NCBI GenBank assembly: GCA_001600635.1
Contig: BCKL01000015.1
Coordinates: forward strand, 1-64,000
Length of the DNA: 64,000 nucleotides
Direction of reading: 5' to 3'
Source: Leucosporidium creatinivorum
Taxonomy: Eukaryota > Basidiomycota > Microbotryomycetes > Leucosporidiales > Leucosporidiaceae
This document shows positions 42,992 to 54,445 of the stretch, in pieces (position 1 is the stretch's first letter; each line of letters begins with the position of its first letter). Both the position numbers and the translations under genes were made by a program. Below the pieces are notes generated by a model, which saw only the letters and a list, made by a program, of their open reading frames with translations, was not told where the DNA came from and did no database searches.

Positions 42992-45220
42992 ATGCTCTGT
43001 GCTGCTGCCTCTCTGCTACTAGCAGCTTGGATTGCCAGCAACGCCCCAGCAGCGGAGGGAGCAGCTGTCCTTGAGCCGGCGTTCGTCTCTTCCTCCTTTC
43101 CGCTGCCTGCGCACTCGTTAAACGAGACGCCGCTCGCTGACATCCAGTGCTACTCAACAGGGATGGAACAGTTTGCTTTGGCGCTTGGCTCAACATGTCG
43201 GATGACACGCCGCTGGCGTTCAACAAGAGGTGAGTCTGACTTCGGCGATGGAACTTGAGCAAGCTGAGAGCTAATTGTGATCGTTTAACAGAATGGGCTT
43301 CAACGCAAGTTCGTTCCAGATGTCACAGAACATCCCTCTTAATACCTAGTAAGCTTTAACACCCGTCATTCCCTCTCGCTCCCAAATCTTTGCCGAGCTC
43401 ACCTCTCCTTCCCGCTTCAGCGACTACGTGACCGGCTCAGGCGGTCAGATCGACGAGACTCTCCTGGAAGCAACTCAAACAAACGCTTCTCTCTTCCTGA
43501 CCGTCTACCCCACCACTACGCTCGACCTGATCAACTCGACTTCGCTCACCATGCTCGGCGAGCAAATCCTCGAGTACCAAAGCAGTCCTTACAATCGCTC
43601 GGTCTTCTTGAGATATGCGCCGGAGATGCAGGGCGATTGGTAATTCAGCTCTCGAAGCAGGAGAGTATCGACGATGACCTCAGGAGCAACGACTGACTCG
43701 GCGTTCGGCTCGACGGCGCAGGTTCGTCTACGGCCTTGCTCCTACCTCCTTCCTCGCCGGCTGGAAGACTATGTACACCACGATCAAGTCCATTGCACCG
43801 GACACCGTGGTCGTCTGGTCGCCGAGTGAGCCTTTTCTACCCTCTGCTCTCAAGTTCGGCGCTCACCGACTCCTCGCCGAGCAGACAACGCCTTCGGCTA
43901 CCCATGGGGATACTCACTCTCTCAGGCAGCTACTACTGAGGATCAAACACTGCTCGACACGAATGGTGATGGGCAGTACACGAGCGCCGACGACGCCTGT
44001 ACGTTGCGCGGAGCTGGTCCGCTTCTACTCAGGCTGCGCGCCGAGCTGACCCGTTTCCTCGTTTCTCAACACTGAAGACTCGCCATATTATCCTGGAGAC
44101 GATTATGTGGACTGGGCAGGGTTCTCATACTGTGAGTGTCCACATAGCGTTCCCCGCTGAGCCACAAGGCTGACTTTGCAATCGCCGAGCAGACGAGAAA
44201 GGCCTGACTTACCCCTACGTCAACAATGTGTGACTGGTCAATTCGTTCAGATAGCTCTTAGGGTCTCACTAACGACTGCCTGTATCTCACAGGTCGCCAT
44301 GCCCAATGGCTCATTCGAAACGGCATGGATCGGCGACAATTCGACTGTCGTTACACCTTTTTGTACGACTCTTCGACCTTCCCACTGTGCCGTTCTTAAC
44401 TTGATTCGTCTACAGACTCCACCTACTGCAAAACGCCCGCTCGACCATGTGTAGTCAGTGAGGCAGGAGCGGTCCGTCTCTCCGTGTCGCTCGGCGCTCA
44501 TTCAAAGCTGATTCTTCGACTGGCCGGACAGGCTTTCCATGTCAACACGACTGCAGGTGACGGTGAGATTCTTGTTTCTCTGACATCCCTCCAACTTTTA
44601 CTCAAGCCCTCTCCACCTCTCCGACCCTTCGTCCCCTCCCCTGACATCTCGGCGCAGGTATCGGGCAACTCGCCCTCGAGCAGCTCTGGTGGCTGGACAG
44701 CTGGGCCAACGCCACTTTCTTCGCTGCGTATCCTCTGGTCAAGATGGTGCAACTATTCGAGTTCGCCAAAGTGGAGGAGGAGGAGCAGAGGGGTAAGTTC
44801 AAGCTGGCTTTTCGCCGAGAACGTTTGACTGGGCGCCGAGTGAAGAGCGCCAGTAGCTGACCTGGCTGACGAACGAGCAACAGATTATCGAATCACATAC
44901 AACGCCACTCTCCTCTCCGTACGTCGTCTTCCTCCTTCCACCCCACCGGTGCTCTCGCTGAATCTCGGCGCCCGCTCAAACAGGCCTTCACCTCCTCCCT
45001 CTCCTCCCTCGTTCCTAATCTCTACCAACGCCCCGTCTACCAGGCCGACTCATCTGTATCCTCGGACTCGGGCACAGGAGCAGACGCCAGTGCAAGTGCG
45101 GCGGGCTCCAGCTCGACAAGCCCGAGCTTGTTCGGCGCTGGTGAGGGGAGGAGAGTGAGGTGGGAGGTGCTGCTGTCTGGCGTGCTTGCTGTGGTAGGGG
45201 TTGGAGCCGCGCTTCGATAG
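42992..45220 (+). CDS. Secreted GH26-like glycoside hydrolase, probably GPI-anchored
   Basis: ATG at 42992 gives a signal peptide (MLCAAASLLLAAWIASNAPA). Splicing joins VLEPA to DGTVCFGAWLNMSDDTPLAF, then FFLRYAPEMQGDWFVYGLAP-like sequence (RYAPEMQGDW at about 43.62 kb), MYTTIKSIAPDTVVVWSPN, NAFGYPWGYS, YYPGDDYVDWAGFSYY and PARPCVVSEAGA. RYAPEMxGDW, VWSPN and the downstream SEAG glutamate match the layout of GH26 (mannanase-type, clan GH-A) proteins of fungi, with acid/base and nucleophile glutamates in RYAPEM and SEAG. The C-terminal Ser/Gly/Ala-rich stretch ends in a hydrophobic VLLSGVLAVVGVGAALR, typical of a GPI-anchor signal. Many N-glycosylation sequons. Stop TAG at 45218-45220. Likely a cell-wall or extracellular glycan-active protein; the substrate is not certain. 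Confidence 0.8.
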
Positions 45221-45456
45221 AGAAGAGCCAGAGAACCGACATTGAACATGGCTTTCAGCTAGCCCCAGGACGAGAACGCCGAGCAGCGGAGGAAGTGAGC
45301 GGGGAGGCGAGAGCGGAGAGGCGAGCTGACGAGGTACAGAAGAGCGCTATTCCTTCCATTCAGCTTCCGAGATCCAAGCTATCCTCCTACATTCCTTCTG
45401 CTTCTCCCGCGATTTTCCTTCTGCGAGATTTGCTCCTCGCTCGCGGTCAGAGCCCT

Positions 45457-45847
45457 TCACTTCTTCTTGAGGTTGTCCTATATAGGCCAGCAGCACTTGG
45501 TCAGGTCGCGCATGATCCGCTGCCCCCTCCCCCTTTCCCAGCGAGCCCGCTATCCCGCTCTCCCTCTACAGCCCGAGCGGATCAGCTCACCTCCTTGTTA
45601 GCGTAGTACAAGACAGCCGCTCCGAGCGCCGCGATCCCTCCGATTGTCCAGTACAAGCGGTCGCGCTCCTTCTTCTCGTCCTGAGGGCTCTTGAAGCCGT
45701 TGAGACGACGAGGGGTGGAGGAGAACTGGTGTCGGGCAGCGAGACGAAGAACGTCAGCGCTCGGCGTGGAGCTGTAGGAGAGCTGTGGGGGTGTAGAGAG
45801 AGCAGACGTACGGAGCGAGAGGAGCGGAGCGCGGTGCGAGCGAGCAT
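45457..45847 (-). CDS. Very small mitochondrial membrane protein (hypothetical)
   Basis: Three exons: 45812-45847 (MLARTALRSSRS), about 45598-45730 and about 45457-45477 (TGA). Product about 63 residues: an Arg/Ser presequence, a FSSTPRRL cleavage-like site, a charged block (SPQDEKKERDRLYW), one membrane span (IGGIAALGAAVLYYA) and a basic end NKEDNLKKK. If the last intron is not removed the protein instead ends ...NKEVS. The architecture is that of tiny respiratory-chain or ATP-synthase accessory subunits, but I cannot name it. Confidence 0.6.
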
Positions 45848-46025
45848 GTTTGGAGTTGCGAGCGAGCGAGGGAAGTTGTGGCGGGAGGAAGAGAAGCGAA
45901 GCGATTCTCTCGGCTGAGTCTTTCCCCTCGCTTCGAGAACTCGGACGGGGTGCAGAGTGGTGGGGGGCTCTCTTGCACAATCTATAACATCAGAGTCCCT
46001 TTTATGCATCTCCTCCCAGTTAGAC

Positions 46026-46671
46026 CTAAGCAGAGGAGAAGAACTTGTCGTCCTCCTTGAGGGCCACCTCGGACTCTGCTCGCTCCTCCTTGAGAGCATC
46101 CTCAACGGCAGCAATGAGCTCGTCGTCGTCCAGCTCATCCTCGGCGTCGGTGTCTGTTGAAGCGCAAGTGGTCAGTCGAGTGGTCCAGAGCTGATGAGAA
46201 GGTTTAAACGGCCAGCCCCGAGCAGCTCATCTGCTTGGGCCCGGCGTTGTCTTTCTCCTCCAAGCTGGATCCCAGAGACAAAACCACTCACCACCATAAA
46301 TCTCAGGATACTTCCTGAAGCACTCCTGCATCCCCCTAAACTTCTCGACACAATCCACGCCCTTGACCTCCTCCTCCGAGTGAACAAAGCAGCTAAACGC
46401 GGCCTTGAACTCTTCTCCACAAGGTCCATCAGCCATGCCACCGAGGCAAGGGCACGCCCAGTTGATCTCGCCGGTGACGGGGTCGTAGGCTGCTGATTGG
46501 GATTCGCCGTCCGAGGAGGTGGTGTCGGAGGGGGCGGTCGGCTCGGCGGGGAGGGAGTCGTCGGCGGAAGGGAGAGGTGTTGGTGGGGCGGCGACTGCTT
46601 GTAGGCGTAGGACGATAGGGGAGAGCGTAGTAGGAAGTCGGAGATGGGAGGAGGACCGAGTTGGTCAGCAT
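46026..46671 (-). CDS. MIA40: Mia40/CHCHD4 intermembrane-space import oxidoreductase
   Basis: The core exon encodes the redox CPC motif ([10 protein letters not shown]) followed by twin CX9C pairs: [11 protein letters not shown] and [11 protein letters not shown], ending [10 protein letters not shown] last exon adds an acidic tail ([20 protein letters not shown] ... KFFSSA) and stops at 46026-46028. Known role: oxidative folding and trapping of small cysteine-rich proteins in the mitochondrial intermembrane space, with Erv1. The N-terminal part is Pro/Ser-rich. The start codon is uncertain: the ATG at 46671 is not obviously in frame with the core exon without another small intron, so the 5' end given is approximate. 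Confidence 0.88.
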
Positions 46672-46846
46672 CGGTCTTCGCCTAGCGAGACTGGCTGTAG
46701 GAGGAAGCGCGGGAGGCTGCAGAAAGTCCTGCAGAACCTCCCCAAGCTTTCTCCACTGCTGTGGCGAAATCGGAGGCCCCAGTGTGCTGCAACCAGCTGG
46801 CCGGCTCAGGACGCGCTGAGCTTCTCGAACCGGCCCAGCGAGCACC

Positions 46847-47217
46847 CTACGGCTTCCGAGCTCTCAGCTGTAGCTCTGTAGCACTCTCAAAGCTGATGTC
46901 CTGCTCCACCAGCTTTGTGCAGCCCTCCAATCCCGCGCGCAGCTCCGCCAACCACCTCTCCTCGAATCCTGCTCTGGCCCTGCACCCGACCACAAACTCA
47001 CCCTTAGCGTGATGCTCCTTCTTAGCCGGCCTCGCTACACTGAAGAAGACAGCACTCCATCCCAACAGCGCAGCCAATCCGAGAGACGAAGCCTGGATAC
47101 CCGACATCTTTTGGGAGGCGTAGGCCTTGGATGAGCCATGGCGGGCGTAGATGGGCGAAGGGGTGGAACGAGGAAGAGAGCGAAAGGAAGCGCGAAGAGG
47201 AGCGCGGGCGAACGACA
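46847..47217 (-). CDS. Small mitochondrial membrane protein (hypothetical)
   Basis: ATG at 47217 gives MSFARAPLRASFRSLPRSTP, an Arg/Ser presequence, followed by YARHGSSKAYASQKMSGI, one hydrophobic segment (SSLGLAALLGWSAVFFSV) and a basic His-rich stretch (ARPAKKEHHAKG). The open frame runs to 46847, but a GTGAGT donor directly after HHAKG suggests the coding part ends in a further small exon I could not fix. I recognise no family. It lies next to Mia40 and another tiny mitochondrial protein on the same strand. Confidence 0.55.
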
Positions 47218-47569
47218 TGGCGAGATGAGGTGAGATGAGGTGAAGAGAGAGGGCTGAGAGACGCGCGCGAAGTTGCTCTCGGGGGTCGATTCGGAGGGGC
47301 CGAATCTGGCCAAGTGTGGCTGATGAGGTACAGAAGGGCTCAGGACTCCAGACTACACTACGTGCAGCAAACCGTGCAGGACGAGTTGCTCCGCGCGCAC
47401 AAGACGTCAGACGTCGACCGAGGCTTCGCACGCTCTTCGCCTTTCGCCGGGCTCGTCTGTGGTACAGCGCGAGCTGTGATGAGTTTGTAGCTTATCTCCG
47501 TGTACTCAGCTACCCTAAATGCTCTGCCGCGCCGAGTACAGTCACCATCGAAGCCGACCTTGCCCTTCG
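47218..47569. other. Upstream region of the small mitochondrial gene
   Basis: Promoter/leader sequence running into repeat R2. No gene is seen. Confidence 0.4.
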
Positions 47570-48960
47570 CAAGAGCAAGTCCGAGTTTTCGAAGGGACGT
47601 GGCAGCTGCAGAGCAGTATGTCCATCGTGCGAGCCATCGTATATGCAACAGAGAGCGATTCAGCTTCTCTACACACCCTAGGCAGACCCGCCCTTCTCGG
47701 CAGGAGGAGGGCAAGGTCAACCAGCTTCGTTCGGCGATTACTTTGCGGCTTCGCTTGAGCTGCCTTGTCGATTGTGCACAACACTCGTGACGCCCAGCTG
47801 TACACGGCGTCGAGGGGAGATTACTACAGTGCGAGAGAGGAGTCTCAGCCTCGCCAGCCGTCTGCAGAAGTCCGCGAGCTCGGCGCCGCGCTTGGCTATC
47901 TTCGGCGATTGCTGTAGGGGGACTCCTTGGCACGAAGAGGCCTTGCGCCGTTCTGGACACGAACACCTGAGGCAAGATCTTCGAGGCGTACAGTATCCCA
48001 GCCACAGGACTGCTGCCAGAAGCTGCCCCGTAGCCTGCGAAAGCGGCAAAAAGTCCGGCCCCGAATTGGGCGCTCTCACTCCGCCTCAGCGAGGGATCGC
48101 TGAGTAGTGTAGTGCTGAGGTACGTATTTTTTAAATAGTTTCGAACCTGAGCGAAGGGACCAGGTTCAACTCAACAAGCAACGCTCTCAGCAAAGCGAGC
48201 TGCTCCGCCGAGGTCGTCGCTATTTGCTCGGTGCAGCCTCTGATCTGCAAACTGACCTCCAAGGCGCTCGTCTCGGACCGATACGTCCCCGTTGCCGCAG
48301 GCCTGGCGGGACAACATCCTCACAGCCAAGACGAGCACCGCTCGCCTCGACCGAGAAGCGAGTCAGCTTTAAGGTGATGTAGAGGCAATGCTGCAGCTAA
48401 TAGGTTCCTTACCGATGGTCACCGTTCGCCACACGCCCAACGTCGACAACGCCCCTCGAGCGCGCCTTCGCCGAACGACAGAGCAAGCTGCAACTCGGCG
48501 CAGAGCGGGACGGTCGAGGGTACCAGCTGAGAGCTGAGAGAGTGGGCAACATCGGCTGTTGTATCAAACCGACATTCGGGAAGACTACCGAGAGCTCTCT
48601 CTGCGATAAGACGACGAGTCCAAGCTCGCGCCGAGCTCGGATCTCGCGGTCAACTGCCGGAGCGCTCTCGATGGCTTGCGCGAGCACTACAGACGGCAGA
48701 GAAGATGACCCGCGCCTACAAATCCCGCCAGAGCCGTCAGATGCAGCTCCAGCGCGACCCTGTCGCCTCGAGAGCAGCTTCCCCTGGCTTCTTCCGGCGG
48801 TGCTGCAGCGCAGCAGGACTCAGCCATGAGGGCCAGTTACCGTGAGGGCTTGATGCAGTACGTCATTACCATGGGACCATACTTGACGTCCCCCTCCCGC
48901 TCTGCCTAAGGGGGAAGACGAGCTCGAGAGATGAGAGGCTCGGCGAGCGCTTTGCAATCG
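47570..48960. repeat. Degenerate dispersed repeat, copy R2
   Basis: Partner of R1 (25.5-27.15 kb): at least six blocks of 15-20 bases in the same order and orientation, with diverged spacers. A minus-strand frame (complement 48409-48687) shares SWYPRPS and nearby residues with a frame in R1, but no known domain. The family and mechanism are unknown; no terminal repeats were found by eye. Confidence 0.72.
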
Positions 48961-49406
48961 ACTGCAGGGGTACAGGTGAGCTGCAGCATTCCCCCCGCGA
49001 AAATGTGAGCCGAAGCAAAACATCTTTGGAGTACATGGAGCAGGAAAGAGCAAGCGAGGTGAACGGCAGAAGGGCAAGAGCGAACTCGAGCTGCCGGCTC
49101 GACTTTGGCCCCAGAGATCAATCCTCGAGTAGGCTGTTCCACGACCGAGAGCTACCTTCAGCAATCCCCGACAGTATTCGCGCCTATGCATCACTGAAGC
49201 TGAAGCTATAGCGAGTCATCTCTCGCTCGCCACCCCCTCCTCGCTCACCGCTCAAGTCCCGAGACGAAGCAATGCTTTGCAATCCGAGAGGCTCGAGAGC
49301 GTACTAAGGACACTAATGAAGATGAAAAGGGAAGGCGATGCGATAGTGTGTAACAGAAAACATGGAAGCTAAGACTGAATGAAAGCCGAGACTCGGCGAA
49401 CCCTCC
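48961..49406. other. Intergenic region downstream of R2
   Basis: 446 bp, including the 3' UTR of the ArfGEF gene on the minus strand. No gene is seen. Confidence 0.5.
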
Positions 49407-52400
49407 TCAAACCGACTGCTTCTCGACGAAGGAGACGTTGGGATAGGTTTCGCCGTTAGTGGAGGGGAGAGGAGGGAGTTGGAAGGCGGAGCCCTGGGAT
49501 GACATGGGGAGGGGAGCGGCCTGCGAAGGAAGAGAGGTCAGCTCGGCGCTCGACGAAAAATAGCGAGACAACTCACCGGTAATCCAGCGCCCAAGAACGA
49601 CAACACCAAAGGCAGAAGACTATTCTGCTCCGTGGTCACGACAATGTCGGATCCCTTCTTGGTGAACGGACTCGCCGCCAATGCAGCCATCGCCGCATTC
49701 TCATCCCTGCTACCTCTGCGCTGAATGCCGGCGACGGTAGCTGCACTCAGCCCAGCTCCCCCACTCTGCTTCTTGACATCGGGCGCCAGATCCGCCTCGA
49801 CCTTGAAGTGATGAGCGTATATCTTGGAGAAGGAGTTGCTGCGAACGAGGGCGCCCGGTCCAGCTCGAGTAGGGGTACCGAGTCGCGAGCGAGGAGGATG
49901 GGCGACGGCGCTGGGGGTGCCGAACTTTGGTGCAGCGGTGTTGGGACGAGGAGAAGGGGCGGCGGAAGGAGTGGCGCCGAGAGGAGCCTCCTCGGGAGGG
50001 ATGAGCGAGTCGCAGAGGACTTGAACGGCGACGGCTTGGGCGGCTTGGAGGGCGGCACTTGGCGGAGGAGGGGTTTGGAGACAGGCGTTGATCCGATCGC
50101 GGACGGCGCGGAGCCAGGTCGTCCGGACCGAGGCGTCGAGAGTCGAGAACATGTACTTGCGCTTGACGTCGAGGTGGTTGGTGAAGGAGACCTGCGAAGG
50201 GAGCGGGTCAGCTAGAGCTCGAGCGAAGAAGGAGGCGACTGCGACTCACCTGGAAGGTGTGCTGCATGAAAGCTCGCTCGATGCTGAAGACCTTGTTGAG
50301 CGGCAAGCCTTGGTATCTCGGCGCGTTGGCTCCGACCTTGATGAGGACCATGCACTTGGAGCCGAGCGCAGTTCCGGTGACCCTAAACGTCTGCGTCGAC
50401 GACTTGGCGAACGAGAGAAGAGGAGGGTCAAACTTGAGGTCGGTGCCGTGCAGCTTGATGGAGAACTTGGGGTCGGGCTCGGGGATCGAGATGGTGATGG
50501 GCTCCGACTGAGCGCGGTAGGTGAGGCAGAGGGGAAGGCGTGAGGGTGACATGCTGGCTTCGATATCGGGCGTCATGCTGAAGATGCTGTTGTCCGAAGC
50601 TTGCTCGATGCGCTCGCGCCGAACCGAGGCGTAGATGCGAGTGAGGAGATCTTCGGGGACGAGAAAGCGAGGGTCGAGCTCGCGGAAGGAGGCGATAAAG
50701 TCGTCCACCGAGAGTGTCCTGTTGCAAACGGAAGGTCAGCTCCAATCTCGGCAGCAGTGAAGGGAGACAGACTCACGGATTAGGCATGCTGAAGACTCCA
50801 TCATTGCCGTTCATGCCCGAATGCAGCGCATCGCTCAGCCTCATCACAGCGAGAACAAGGTTGGTTGTAAGGCTAGGATCGAATCCATTCGAGCCGTTGA
50901 CGTCGGTCCACTGGTGAGCGACAACGCCGAGGACGTGCTCGGCCACCTCGAGGTTGTTGGGAAGGCGCAGCGACATGAGGAACATGCGAAGAGCGTCATC
51001 GACGCGCACGCCCGAGAAGCGGAAGCGCTCGATGTAGGCGCGGAGGATGTGGCGGTTGTCCTTCTCGGCAAAGTAGGCGCCGACTTGGTTGCGGTTGAGC
51101 TCGGGGTTCTTGAAGACTGTCGAGAGGCATAGGGTCAGCAGAGATCGACTCGGAGCAGGAAAGGAGGAGACTGACTGAGATGAGCGATCGTCTGCGCATC
51201 GTTCGAGAGGTTGCCTCGCTGGATGAGAGCGCCGATGGCCTTCTTGGGGTCGTTGGCGAAGCGGTCGATGAAGGAGACGAGGAGGGGATGACGCTTCTGA
51301 TCCTTCTCGCGATGTTCGACGGGGTCCGCCGCAGCAAGGAGGTGCAGATGGTTGAGCTCGACGACACTCTTGACGACGAAGGGGGTGTCGAGGGTAACGG
51401 GGAGAGGAGCGCCAGTCTCGGGGTCGTCTTCGATGAGCGGCTTGGTGATGAGGAGCAAGTCGTTGAAGAGGAAGAGGTGACGATCCTTGACCGTGTTGGC
51501 ATTGACGACCTGAAGGACGGGCGTGTGCAGCAGTAGCTTGCGAGGAGGGTTGTCGAGGGCGGTGGAGCTCTCCTCACTAGCGGGAGCGAGGAAAGAGTCG
51601 AGTCGGGCGAGAATCTTGTTGGAAGGGAGGTCCTCTGGTGGCATCGGGTGATGGCGAGGCAGAACGGGAAGGAAGGACTCCAAGCTCGAGCTGGAGTGAT
51701 CCCTCCGCATCTCAGTCGACGACGAGTAATTGCTGCCCACCGACTTGGGCGTTCCGGGCGCCTCGACGACGGTAGACTGGCCCGTTGCTCCTCCTCCTCC
51801 TCCGCCGCCGAGCGTCGACTTGGTCGACCGGTTCGAATCCTGCCGCTGCATCTCGCTCGATCCTCCACCGACCTTGGTCTTGTTCATCGCAGCGGCGAAC
51901 CATCTCCGCTTGCTCGACTCGGAGCTTGCTGTCCGCTCGAGCGGTTGCGAAGTAGCGGAGGTCGAAGGAGCGGGAGGAGGCGGACCGCCGAGCTGGTGGT
52001 GAGGTGCATCGGGATTGAGTGTCGTCGGCGAGAGAGGCTCGCGGTTGAGAATGGGTGAAGTGAGGATGGGAGATTGCCCTGCTGGAAGGGAGAGGGGCAT
52101 GTAGGTGGGAAGGAAGGGAGAGGTGGCGGAGGGGAGGAAGGGCGAAGTGCGAGCTCGGGAGCGGTTCGAACCGAGCTTGTCGAAGAGGCTGCGCGAGTAG
52201 CAAGTCAGCGGATGCTCAGGTTTGAAAGCGGAAGGGAAAGACTCACCCTTGAGCTTCCTGCGTAGGCGACGTGCTCGGCGATCCTTCGTCGGTCGACTCT
52301 CGCGGGCTCTGCTCGACATACCAATGATCAGCAGCACTCTCGGCAGCAGCGCAAGGAAGCACAACTCACCCCAATAGTCGGACTCGGGAACTGATNCCCC

Positions 52401-54445
52401 TCATCCGGCGGCGGGAACGCCCCCTCCTTACTCCTGGCCAAACCCGCCTCCCTCTTCCTCTCGACCTTCGCCGCAAGTCTCTGCTCCCTCAGTCCCTCTC
52501 CCCACCTCCTCTCCTCAACATCAACATCAACAACCTCGACCTCCTCCTCGCGCTTGACCTCCCCCCTCTCCTCAACAGGCGTCACACTCCCACTAGTACT
52601 CAACCCCACTCCCAAACCCATCATCTCACTCCCGACGCTCCCCTCCCTCCCTCCCAACGTGCCCGCGCTCCCCTGCCCCCTCCTCGCATCAAGGAAAGCC
52701 ACACTACTACTCGCGCTACTCCCTCTCCTCCTTACATCACTCTCCGTCTCCTCGACCGCTCGGATCCCGAATGAAGGTGGTGGAGGTTGCCGATGAGCGG
52801 CGGATGCGGGGAGGCCGAGCGAGGAGGTGGCGATGGCTGATCCACCGTGCGCGACGAGGGGGGGCGGCTGGGGCGAGCGGGATGGGCGAACGTGCTCTGG
52901 GATCGAGCCTCTACGGAGGACGATGGGCACAGCGCCAGCGAGTGGGTAGTTCTCGGCCGCTAGAGCACGATGCGAATTGGCCGCTGCTGCTGCTGCTGCT
53001 GCTCGGGCGGCTGCTGCTCGAGGGTCAAAGATGAAGGCTTGTTCGGCTGTTTGAGGTTCCTCGCCATGCTCGTTGACGCGAAGGGGGGACTCCTTGGGCG
53101 TGGGAGTGCGCGTGCGGAATTGCCCCGAGGTGGCAGTTTGGTCCTGAGGCGGCCGAGGGGTGACCATCTCCCATCCTTCTTCCTCGTCGTCCTCTTCTGC
53201 TCCATCGACATCGACAGTCTTGCCGAGCGAAGGAGGAACGCCCGCCTGACTCCTCCTGATCACCTCCTCCTCCTCCTGCCCACCCTCCTCAGCCAACGAC
53301 TCCTCAAACTCCCACGCCCGCTCCCCCTCGCCCTCACCCTCACCCCCCTGCCTCGCCATCAAACTCTCCTCTCTCTCCGCCCTGCACACGCCCTCGCTCC
53401 TCCCACTCATACTAGTCGCCGACCGGTCGCTCTCGATGCGAGTGGTCGAAGAGTGGTCGACTTGGGCCAAAGTCGAGGAGGTGTCGAGTGGGAGTGGGGG
53501 AGGAGCAGACGCCGCTGCCGCTGATGCGCAAGGAAGGCTCGGTACAGCGGGCACCTCCTCCCTCTCCTCCCTCTCCCCTCCCTCCGGCGCTCCCAACCTC
53601 CAATCCACCCCACCACCCAAACTCCCACTCCTCGGCCTGGCTTTCCCCCTCCTGCCCACTGCACCCGCTTCTCCCCTCTCCCTCTCCCGCTCCCTCTCAG
53701 GCGACGAATCCGAAGGCGCGGGCGATTCCAGCCGCCGAGAAGAGAGTTTGCGCATGAGGTTCACTCTGGCTTCCGCTCGATCGAGGGCGGGGGCGAGGGG
53801 AATGGGCTGGTCGTCGTCGTCCTGCGCCGAGGTCGAGGGTGCGAGAGCGGGGTCCACGACCGACATGCCCAAGCCCACGGGCGAGCTCCTCGCGGCCCCT
53901 CCTACGCCCGTGACCGTATGATTCCTCCTCAACCTCGCTCCACCATCTCCCGTCGGACTTCCTCCTCCTCCCGCAGCAGCCCTCGCTCTGGCCCTCTCCC
54001 TCAACTCCTCCAAGCTAGGCAGCGGCTGCGAGCCCGCGAACCCGCCCTGCCCAATCGGCGGCGAATAGAAGCTCGGGGGAGGAGTTGGCGGCGCCTTTCC
54101 CGTGAGTTTCGCGAGCGCCGTCGAGCGAGCGAGGAGGGATGCCGTACGTTCGAGGGAGGTGGAGCCGGGTGAGGGGGAGAGGAAGAGGGTCGTATCTTCT
54201 GAGGTGGTATGCCGGTGTGAAGAGGGGGAGGGGGAGGGCGAGGGCGAGGGCGAGGGAGGAGCGAGGGAAGGAGAGCCGTTCCGGGCGGTGGGAGAGCCTG
54301 AGCCTGAACGAGAGGGCGACTCGCGGTTCGAGGCGGCGCGGCGGAGCATGGCGACGGCTTGGGAGCGGGGGGTTGTCGGATCGTTTTGCGAATGGCTGGA
54401 GGAGGAGGACGCCGAGCGGGTCATTGAGGAGGATGAGGGTTCCAT
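49407..54445 (-). CDS. PH-Sec7 domain Arf guanine-nucleotide exchange factor (Syt1-like)
   Basis: ATG at 54445, TGA at 49407. Exon 1 (to about 52365) encodes about 690 residues of Ser/Pro/Glu-rich, probably disordered sequence, including one ambiguous base at 52396. A linker of about 340 residues leads to a first PH-like region (VKDRHLFLFNDLLLITKPLI). The Sec7 domain follows: DRFANDPKKAIGALIQRGNL, VFKNPELNRNQVGAYFAEKD, VDDALRMFLMSLRLPNNLEV and NLVLAVMRLSDALHSGM. A second PH-like region (MVLIKVGANAPRYQGLPLNK, then HLDVKRKYMFSTLDA) is followed by a C-terminal tail. Known role of the family: GDP/GTP exchange on Arf GTPases in Golgi/endosome traffic. The residue aligned with the catalytic glutamate of RLPGEAQ is asparagine here, so activity is not assured. 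Confidence 0.85.

Noticed and set aside
51825-51850. GGTTCGAATCC, resembling a tRNA T-loop
   Set aside because: It lies within coding sequence of the ArfGEF, and no acceptor stem, D-loop or anticodon arm surrounds it.
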